Shown here piece by piece: positions 14,801 through 20,217 of a stretch of DNA of 20,217 nt. A program made the position numbers and the translations under genes. Where the stretch lies: the NCBI GenBank assembly GCA_029244465.1, contig JAQWQN010000251.1, positions 1-20,217 of the forward strand, in the 5' to 3' direction. The first letter of the stretch is position 1. Each line of letters opens with the position of its first letter. The stretch comes from Pseudomonadales bacterium. Its GTDB lineage: Bacteria; Pseudomonadota; Gammaproteobacteria; Pseudomonadales; Azotimanducaceae. The notes beneath the pieces were generated by a model. The model was not told the origin of the DNA. It worked only from the letters and a program-made list of their open reading frames with translations, and made no database searches.

Positions 14801-15412
14801 GAGCGCGAATGTAATGGAGGTTTCGCTGCGAGCATCGATTTCGCGGCGTCGCTTGCCAGTCTTATCTTTGGCGAAGGAGATTATCAAGAGAACGTAAAGG
14901 TTACCGTGTTGGCCTGTTGGGATTTAGAGAATCCCGCCGCAACCCGAGGTGGATTACCTGGCCTCATGAAGGGTCGGCCAGGAATTGAAGCACTATTTGG
15001 GCGAAGTTGCGCTGGTCGCTATTACACCCGTCGGACACAGACCGGCTTTCCTGTGCCTAATGGTCTTGATAACTTTACCGATATGTCCCTGACCGGGTTA
15101 AGTATCATCGAGCGCGTAGTGAGTGAGGCGATGGGTGAACCAATCAGCGACGTTGACCGGCGAGCAAATGTGGTGGCTTATTGGTTGGGGTTGCGATACA
15201 AATTTTTTGTTTTTGGCCAGCGAACGTTTACAGCGGCCTATGCAAAGTATCGAGCGATCGATTATAAACGTCACGTTATACGGCAAATCTGCTTGTTAAC
15301 AGCGTTTCTGTGCGACATGCGAGATGAGGGCTTGCCAGCGCAGCGATGGGCGCTGATGTCGCGCCGGGTTGGCCAGTTTTCGAACAGTGGCAGAGGCGTT
15401 GATTACCGGTAG
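14801..15412 (+). pseudogene. Remnant of an ADP-ribosylglycohydrolase-family gene (C-terminal part)
   Basis: This open frame starts after a TGA at 14798-14800 and has no usable start codon until a GTG at 14906. The protein-like similarity begins well before that GTG: DFAASLASLIFGEGDYQENV followed by VLACWDLENPAATRGGLPGL matches the late helix bundle of ADP-ribosylglycohydrolases, where the family has a G-x-G-D-(F/Y) turn and a W-D-T-D-x-N-x-A-T metal motif. Here the metal motif reads WDLEN, losing a metal ligand. The later RYYTRRTQTGFPVPNGL and SLTGLSIIERV fit the family's end. The normal N-terminal two-thirds is absent, and the tail after about 15130 looks unlike the family. I judge it a truncated, non-functional gene. 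If expressed from 14906 it would be a 168-residue protein. Confidence 0.6.
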
Positions 15413-15457
15413 GGATCTCTGGTGCAACAGAAATTTTTAAATAAATGAGGTGGCAGG

Positions 15458-16210
15458 ATGGAAAGCAATGAGAAAGTTGATGTGTATTTGGTCTGTAATG
15501 CGAAGTATCACGACACTAATTTCGCTCGCCTGGAATTGCTAAAGCTCTTGGCGGAAAACGAGGATATAAGTACCCGGGTCGCTGATAGTTTTGCGGACAT
15601 CAAGGGGATTCAGTCTTCATCCCTGTTGATTACCTATACCTGTGATCTCAGACCGACTGAAGAAGAGCAGCGAGGCTTGGCTGAATTTCTTGCCGATGGT
15701 GGCCGGTGGTTCGCCTTGCACGCGACTAATGCGTTACTCGAATTCGTGGCGGGCGGCAAAGTGGATACGCCTGACGTGGCTCCCAACTACATGCAATTGT
15801 TAGGAAGTCGATTTATCGCACATCCGGCGAATCAGCGAATCGCGGTTAAGGTGACTGATTATGTCCATCCGTTGACTGAGCGTATTGAGGACTTTGAAGT
15901 TGACGATGAAGAGCCTTACTACTGCGAGGCACTTGGGGAGCAGCGGGTCTTGTTGGAAGCATCTTATAGTGAGCCATCGCAGGGCTACGTTCGATCAGAG
16001 TATGGCACTGATAAGGATACGCACCCGCAAATGTACTTACATTCTGTTGGCCAAGGCGAAGTGCTTTATCTTTCCCTGGGGCACTGTACGGGTAAGCATG
16101 ATATGAAGCCGATGGTTGACGTTGTTCCAGTTGTTAGGGGCTCTTGGAATTCCCCAACTTACTATGAACTGTTGCGTCGTGGGATCCGATGGGGAGTGGG
16201 CACGATGTAG
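15458..16210 (+). CDS. ThuA-like domain protein
   Basis: A 250-residue protein of the ThuA/trehalose-utilisation-like family, a class I glutamine-amidotransferase-like fold often found beside sugar or xenobiotic catabolism genes. Landmarks are the first strand KVDVYLVCNAKYHD, LLITYTCDLRPTEEEQRGLA, FLADGGRWFALHATNAL (77-93), FIAHPANQRIAVKVTDYVHP and DFEVDDEEPY, and a final GEVLYLSLGHCTGKHD with YYELLRRGIRWGVG. His88 in ALHATNA lies where related folds carry active-site residues, but the family lacks an agreed mechanism. The ATG is well placed after GAGGTGGCAGG. It opens a small plus-strand unit with the crotonase 49 bases downstream. No signal peptide, so cytoplasmic. Biochemical role unknown. 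Confidence 0.85.
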   Translation: MESNEKVDVYLVCNAKYHDTNFARLELLKLLAENEDISTRVADSFADIKGIQSSSLLITYTCDLRPTEEEQRGLAEFLADGGRWFALHATNALLEFVAGGKVDTPDVAPNYMQLLGSRFIAHPANQRIAVKVTDYVHPLTERIEDFEVDDEEPYYCEALGEQRVLLEASYSEPSQGYVRSEYGTDKDTHPQMYLHSVGQGEVLYLSLGHCTGKHDMKPMVDVVPVVRGSWNSPTYYELLRRGIRWGVGTM

Positions 16211-16259
16211 GCTATACGTTTGATGATCTGAACTGATTAACCATTGCTGGAGCTAAGAG

Positions 16260-17156
16260 ATGCCGAATTACGAAAATATCCTATATGAAGTTGACGAGGG
16301 TAGGGCCCGAATCACGCTGAACCGACCGGAGAAACGAAATGCACTGTCGATAGAGCTCGTTGAAGAGCTGCGTGACGCGTTATGGGAAGCAGATGATGAC
16401 AAGTCGGTGCACTGTGTCATCTTGAAAGGGGCTGGTGAATCCTTTTGTGCGGGATATGATTTAACGCCATCGCGCAAGCGAGAAAATGATGGAGTAGAGC
16501 GACGACGAGGCCGTGGCATTGATGACGATGCGTGGGGTATTGAACGTTTTCAGCGCAGTCTGCGGACGCTATTTGAAATGCACAAACCGTCGATTGCGCA
16601 AATTCACGGGCACTGTTTCGCGGGCGGCACGGATCTTGCGCTTTACTGCGACATACTCATCTGTTCCGACAACGCCAATATTGGTTATTCAGCATTGCGC
16701 AATATGGGGGCGGCTCCAAACCAAATGTGGCTCTATCACTGCGGACCTCAATGGACCAAACGCTTGTTGTTGACGGGAGATACTTTGAGTGGTGAAGATG
16801 CGGCAAAAATCGGTCTGGTCTTGAAATCGGTGCCTGAGGAATTGTTAGAGGCCGAAGTAGAAGGGCTTGCTGACCGTATGAGTTGGATCGACCCTGAAAT
16901 GTTGTCGACGAACAAACGAATTATTAATGTCGGCATGGAGCTTATGGGTGCGCAGACTGTGCAGCGTTTAGCGGCCGAAAACGATGCCCGAGCCCACACC
17001 AGTAAAGCGGCCAAAGATGTCTTCAAGCAGATTTCGACTGAGGGGCTGAAAGCGGCATTGACGGACCGAGATGCGCCCTTCGGTGATAGCCGAGCACGCG
17101 TGGTTGGTGCTGAAATTCGAGATGAGCATGGCTGTTTAGTGGATGCGTCGCAATGA
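16260..17156 (+). CDS. Enoyl-CoA hydratase/isomerase (crotonase) family protein, atypical active site
   Basis: A 298-residue crotonase-fold protein acting on an acyl-CoA in the cytoplasm. ITLNRPEKRNALS (18-30) and the two oxyanion-hole segments FCAGYDL (62-68) and GHCFAGGTDLAL (117-128) are clear. The two glutamates that catalyse hydration in classic enoyl-CoA hydratase are not conserved: the first position is Asp125 (TDL instead of CEL) and the second falls on Ala145 (YSALRNMG instead of the PE-containing segment). It is therefore more likely an isomerase, hydrolase, decarboxylase or C-C cleaving member than a hydratase. GGAG seven bases upstream supports the start. Its stop overlaps the start of a broken SDR (ATGA), showing that the two once formed a coupled pair. 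Confidence 0.9.
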   Translation: MPNYENILYEVDEGRARITLNRPEKRNALSIELVEELRDALWEADDDKSVHCVILKGAGESFCAGYDLTPSRKRENDGVERRRGRGIDDDAWGIERFQRSLRTLFEMHKPSIAQIHGHCFAGGTDLALYCDILICSDNANIGYSALRNMGAAPNQMWLYHCGPQWTKRLLLTGDTLSGEDAAKIGLVLKSVPEELLEAEVEGLADRMSWIDPEMLSTNKRIINVGMELMGAQTVQRLAAENDARAHTSKAAKDVFKQISTEGLKAALTDRDAPFGDSRARVVGAEIRDEHGCLVDASQ

Positions 17157-17758
17157 GCATACTTGATCGTTTCCAACTTGATGGCCAGGTAGCAGTGGTG
17201 ACTGGTGGCAGCCGTGGTGTTTGCCGCGCGAAGAAGCAACGAAATTGAAGCCGTTGCTGAAAGAATTCGAGGGCTCGGGCGTCGCGCCCTAGCCGTAACA
17301 ACAGACATGATGGAGATCGAGCACGTACAAGCGCTCGCTGAAAAAGCTTTCTCTGACATGGGTGTGTTGACGTGTTGGGTGAGTAATGCAGGTGGTGCGG
17401 ATGATCGTGTTCCCTGAACGTTGCTAGAAATGCCTGAGCGCCAATGGGACTTCCAGATGAATCTCAATCTCAAAGCGGTTTGGACGGGTGCTCAAGCCGC
17501 TGGCAAACGCTTTCGGTTGAGATGGCGCCGCTGGCTATTCGGGTGAATTCGGTTTCGCCAGGTCCTATTCCGACAGAGGTGTTTCTAGCGTTCACCAATC
17601 TTACTGAGGCGGATATTCCCAATATGGGAAAACAGTTTGGTGTGCCTCTTGGACGGATTGGGTTGCCTGAGGACATCGCCCCGGCCGTTGTCTATTTGGC
17701 TTCGGATGCATCAAGTTGGATGACCGGGCAAGATATTGTGATCAACGGCGGCTTGTAA
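17153..17758 (+). pseudogene. Broken short-chain dehydrogenase (three lesions)
   Basis: The remains of a classical SDR. The N-terminus MSILDRFQLDGQVAVVTGGS is followed by RGV and then a frame change: about 16 codons of the cofactor helix are missing, and the sequence resumes as VVFAARRSNEIEAV in another frame. That frame continues through VSNAGGADDRVP to an internal TGA (17415-17417), after which LLEMPERQWDFQMNLNLKAV is still recognisable. A second deletion after AQAAGKR removes roughly 40 residues, including the catalytic Ser and Tyr-x3-Lys, and the original frame returns at TLSVEMAPLAIRVNSVSPGP to the end (MTGQDIVINGGL). Sequencing error cannot explain the missing blocks. Its ATG overlaps the crotonase stop (ATGA), so it was once the third gene of that unit. 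Not functional. Confidence 0.9.
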
Positions 17759-18061
17759 GAGCATGCCCGGCCAAAGGCGCGTTCCCTGTCTGTTAGCGTA
17801 TTGTTGTCGCAGGTAAATGGCGCGTGGGTTTCATTTGCCCTGCGGCGCTGGTCATAACTCTGTCGCCAAACTGGAAATACCCTCATTGCGAAATAGAGTG
17901 CGCGTGTGTGGTTTTTCGTTTTAGGTATTGATTGACGTTGCTAAATATTTGATAGATTTCGCCTATTAACAGGTTTGGCCAACAGGTTTGGCGACGTCGA
18001 ATTTTGGTGGCATATGGCTATTCACTTGAACCGACTAAAGACGATACGGTTGGGCTCTGCT
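17759..18061. other. Intergenic region between the broken SDR and the second GST
   Basis: About 303 bases without a supported gene. It is AT-richer around 17900-17965 and contains a perfect tandem 12-base repeat listed separately. Both flanking genes end here (the SDR remnant on plus, the GST on minus), so transcription converges, but I see no clear bidirectional terminator hairpin. Confidence 0.4.
17968..17993. repeat. Short tandem repeat, AACAGGTTTGGC twice
   Basis: Two identical 12-base copies, AACAGGTTTGGC, at 17968-17979 and 17981-17992 with one base between them, giving a 13-base period. Only two copies exist. It could mark a slippage or past deletion event, or simply be a local duplication in non-coding DNA. 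Confidence 0.8.
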
Positions 18062-18655
18062 TCAATAGGTCGGCGCGGTACTTGCGAATGCGGGTCTGGT
18101 CATCATTTGCTCAAAGTAGTTAGCGAGCTTGGCTCGGCCGCTACGCCATTCATCTTCAGGCGCACGCCAGTCGGCGTAGCCTAATGCGGCGATTATTGTG
18201 ATCGAGGCAAGCGTGACCGGGTCATCGGCCCGTAGCGATGCCTGATCAAGCGTGTCATAGCATCGCTGGCTTCGATTCTGTTCACGTACTAGAACTGAGC
18301 TAGACCGATATTGTGGGTCACGCTGATTGTTTTCTAAGGACCGGGCGAACAGAGCGTCCATCAGTACGCTCGCGGTAGACTCCAGAACAAGGCAGGTTTC
18401 GAGTTCAGGGCTCTGGATAGGAACCAGTCCTGCGTTGGCAATCGCGTTCAAATAGCGACAAATGATCAATGCTTCGCAAATCGATTGATCGGTGTTGGTG
18501 ATGAGCACCGGAATCTTTCCGCCTGGACCATAAGTAGGAAGTTCAGCAAAACTTTTGATCGCGATTTCTTCGACTTGCTCGTTGAGTCCAGCTTCACGCA
18601 CGGTAATTCGAGCGCGGCGGGCGTAGGGTGAATTGTTGCTCATGATTAGTTTCAT
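18062..18655 (-). CDS. Glutathione S-transferase
   Basis: A 197-residue GST of ordinary size. The N-terminal thioredoxin fold has MKLIMSNNSPYARRARITVR with candidate catalytic Ser9 before PY, the cis-proline in GKIPVLI, and a glutathione-contacting segment at DQSICEALIICRYL, where the usual Glu-Ser/Asp-Ser pair appears as CEA, a mild departure from the norm. The C-terminal helical domain ends with TLASITIIAALGYADWR and YFEQMMTRPAF, typical of bacterial GSTs. The ribosome site before the ATG is weak (CGGAC). It is transcribed away from the FAD oxidoreductase across a short gap. It is not a close relative of the long GST at 10024. Probable role: glutathione conjugation or detoxification in the cytoplasm, substrate unknown. 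Confidence 0.85.
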   Translation of the reverse strand: MKLIMSNNSPYARRARITVREAGLNEQVEEIAIKSFAELPTYGPGGKIPVLITNTDQSICEALIICRYLNAIANAGLVPIQSPELETCLVLESTASVLMDALFARSLENNQRDPQYRSSSVLVREQNRSQRCYDTLDQASLRADDPVTLASITIIAALGYADWRAPEDEWRSGRAKLANYFEQMMTRPAFASTAPTY

Positions 18656-18752
18656 AGGAAAGTCCGATATAGCTATTGTGGTGTTTTAAGGTGTGATAAT
18701 TGCTCGCGTTCGTCCAGTATTCAAGTCACTGCAGAGCATAGGTAGGTGTCAG

Positions 18753-20054
18753 GTGGCAACGGAAATTTTGGCTGACGATTTTAAGATTGAGCCGTATTGG
18801 TGGGAAGATGCGCCGAGGCCGGAGGTAGAGAATGAAGACTTACCGGATGAGGTCGACGTGCTCGTTGTCGGGTCGGGCTATACCGGTCTGCACACAGCTC
18901 TACAAACGGCGAGAGAAGGGATGGGGACGCTGGTGCTGGAGGCACAACAACTGGGGGCCGGTTGTAGTAGCCGCAATGGCGGTCAAGTGTCCATGAGTGT
19001 GAAGGGTACATTTCCAGCGATGACGCGCCAGTATGGACGTGGTCGAGCGACCGCTCTGCTAAAAGAAGGCCATCACGCGATGGATTATCTTGATCGCTTT
19101 ATTCGTGATGAGCATATCGAATGCGGTTGGGAGCGTAATGGCCGGTTTTCGGGCGCGCACAATCCACGTGCGTACGAATCGATGGCCCGGGCGCTGCGAG
19201 CTTTACCACCGGAACTTGCAACGGAATGGCATATGGTCACGCGCCAAGAGCAACGATCTGAAATCGGCTCTGACCTGTATCATGGCGGTGTGGTCTATCC
19301 AGAGCACGGTGCGCTGCATCCGGGACGCTACCATTTAGAGCTGTTGGCTCGCGTCCGCAAGGCCGGTGCAACGGTTCGTGGCCACTGCCCGGTGCTTCGC
19401 ATAGAGCGGCGGGCATCTACTGGATACGAAGTCCACACCCCCAACGGGCGAGTCCGTGCAGGCAAGGTAGCTATCGCCACAAACGGATACACCAAGGAAG
19501 TGTCGCCCTGGTTGCGTCGGCGTATCATTCCGATTGGCAGTTATATCATTGCTACCGAGCCTCTCGACGAAGCGGTTGCGCGTGAAATCTCACCGCACAA
19601 TCGTGTTATGAGCGATTCGCGAAAACTCGTGTTCTACTATCGCTTATCACCAGACCGCAGGCGTGTCCTGTTTGGTGGTCGCGTCGCGCTGAGTGAAACG
19701 GATCCAAATGTGAGTGCGCCGGCCCTCCACCAAGCGATGTGCAAGATTTTTCCACAACTGAGCACAACGCGGATTAGTCATTCCTGGCTCGGCTTTGTCG
19801 GCTACACGTTTGATACGTTGCCACATGTAGGGCAACACGATGGAGTGCACTATGCGATGGGCTATTGCGGTTCTGGTATATCGCTATCCAGTTATTGTGG
19901 GGCAATGATGGGCCGGGAAATTGCTGGGCAGACAGACGCGCATACCGCGTTCGCCGACGTCAAGTTTAAAACTCGACCCCTGTATAAAGGCAATCCTTGG
20001 TTCCTCGAGCCGTCTGTGCTCTATTATAAACTGCGCGATCATTTAAACATCTAG
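18753..20054 (+). CDS. FAD-dependent amine oxidase-type oxidoreductase (DAO family, PuuB-like)
   Basis: A predicted 433-residue FAD enzyme of the D-amino-acid-oxidase/glycine-oxidase fold, resembling gamma-glutamylputrescine oxidase and related amine dehydrogenases. The N-terminal PYWWEDAPRP is characteristic of that subgroup. The dinucleotide fold VDVLVVGSGYTG (34-45) ends in Glu63 of VLEAQ, and GAGCSSRNGG (68-77) binds FAD. The C-terminal WLGFVGYTFDTLPHVG and YAMGYCGSGISL close the FAD site. I chose the GTG at 18753 because AGGTAGG precedes it and family likeness begins right after; the open frame reaches another GTG at 18693. It would oxidise a C-N bond and release an aldehyde or keto product. 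The [2Fe-2S] subunit gene starts 20 bases downstream, suggesting one operon. Confidence 0.87.
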   Translation: MATEILADDFKIEPYWWEDAPRPEVENEDLPDEVDVLVVGSGYTGLHTALQTAREGMGTLVLEAQQLGAGCSSRNGGQVSMSVKGTFPAMTRQYGRGRATALLKEGHHAMDYLDRFIRDEHIECGWERNGRFSGAHNPRAYESMARALRALPPELATEWHMVTRQEQRSEIGSDLYHGGVVYPEHGALHPGRYHLELLARVRKAGATVRGHCPVLRIERRASTGYEVHTPNGRVRAGKVAIATNGYTKEVSPWLRRRIIPIGSYIIATEPLDEAVAREISPHNRVMSDSRKLVFYYRLSPDRRRVLFGGRVALSETDPNVSAPALHQAMCKIFPQLSTTRISHSWLGFVGYTFDTLPHVGQHDGVHYAMGYCGSGISLSSYCGAMMGREIAGQTDAHTAFADVKFKTRPLYKGNPWFLEPSVLYYKLRDHLNI

Positions 20055-20074
20055 AGCGGAGAAAGAACGAATTA

Positions 20075-20217
20075 ATGAGTAAGTACAACTTAGTCGTGAA
20101 TGGCGACGACCTTGAGGTGGACGTCAGTCCAGAGATGCCCTTGCTATGGGTATTGCGTGACAAACTTAAGTTGACGGGCACCAAATTTGGGTGCGGGATT
20201 GCTCAATGTGGTGCCTG
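20075..20217 (+). CDS. [2Fe-2S] subunit of a molybdenum hydroxylase (IorA/CoxS-like), 3' end cut by window edge
   Basis: Only the first 47 codons are visible. The start ATG at 20075 follows a purine-rich GCGGAGAAAG. The protein begins with a beta-grasp ferredoxin pattern: YNLVVNGDD, VDVSPEMPLLWVLRDKLKLT, then GTKFGCGIAQCGA, which holds the first two Cys of the plant-type cluster motif C-x4-C-G-x-C. The PLLWVLRDKLKLTGTKFGCG wording is characteristic of the small subunit of isoquinoline 1-oxidoreductase-type and aldehyde-oxidase-type molybdenum enzymes. The large molybdopterin subunit would be expected just beyond the window. Its presence after an amine oxidase suggests oxidation of an aldehyde or N-heterocycle (inference). 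Confidence 0.88.
   Translation, partial: MSKYNLVVNGDDLEVDVSPEMPLLWVLRDKLKLTGTKFGCGIAQCGA

Noticed and set aside
16748..17473. Long minus-strand open frame across the crotonase and SDR remnant
   Set aside because: Ser/Ala-rich composition typical of the antisense of a coding gene; the plus-strand genes have clear motifs over the same bases.
17925..17965. TTGACG followed by an AT-rich stretch that could be a promoter reading plus-ward
   Set aside because: The -10 match is poor and nothing on the plus strand lies downstream except the antisense of the GST.
17975..18184. Plus-strand frame of 69 codons beginning in the tandem repeat
   Set aside because: It lies mostly antisense to the GST C-terminus and shows no family likeness.
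1..20217. Search by eye for CRISPR repeats, tRNAs, IS elements or attachment sites
   Set aside because: No regularly spaced repeats, cloverleaf sequences, transposase or integrase motifs, or terminal inverted repeats were recognised.

Overview
The window looks like an accessory catabolic region from a Gram-negative, probably marine, proteobacterium. The reasons are two glutathione S-transferases, a Sec-exported esterase, TetR control, moderate GC by eye, and a dense mix of phytanoyl-CoA-type oxygenases, a luciferase-like oxidoreductase, a Rieske oxygenase and CoA-linked enzymes. The genus cannot be named from the sequence. There are no rRNA, tRNA, CRISPR or transposase genes.

Layout. (1) 1-4326, plus strand: a 5'-truncated PhyH oxygenase, a complete PhyH oxygenase, a SnoaL/NTF2-like protein overlapping a CmcJ/NvfI-like oxygenase, then an exported EF-hand esterase. 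(2) 4336-6955: a minus-strand TetR repressor divergent from an SDR plus LLM flavin/F420 oxidoreductase pair, with a candidate operator palindrome between them. (3) 6952-8519, minus strand: a 112-residue protein resembling the ligand-binding end of a TetR repressor, translationally coupled to a Rieske oxygenase. (4) 8759-13759, plus strand, divergent from (3): CaiB/BaiF CoA-transferase, long GST, class III aminotransferase/aminomutase-like enzyme and an N,N-dimethylformamidase beta-like protein, packed end to end. (5) 13789-14466, minus: a small alpha/beta hydrolase. (6) 14801-17758, plus: a decayed ADP-ribosylglycohydrolase remnant, ThuA-like protein, atypical crotonase and a broken SDR. (7) 18062-20217: a minus-strand GST divergent from a FAD amine oxidase-type protein, followed by the start of a [2Fe-2S] subunit of a molybdenum hydroxylase.

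How the genes may work together. Oxygenation (three 2-oxoglutarate-type enzymes and one Rieske enzyme), CoA activation, glutathione chemistry, PLP chemistry and C-N hydrolysis lie side by side. This fits breakdown or tailoring of one or more nitrogen-containing organic molecules. The substrate is unknown and the pathway is inference. The most distinctive unit is the divergent pair 6952-8519 / 8759-13759, whose intergenic region has two TGTACA palindromes exactly 21 bp apart. At least two genes are decayed (14801-15412 and 17153-17758), so part of the region is under relaxed selection.
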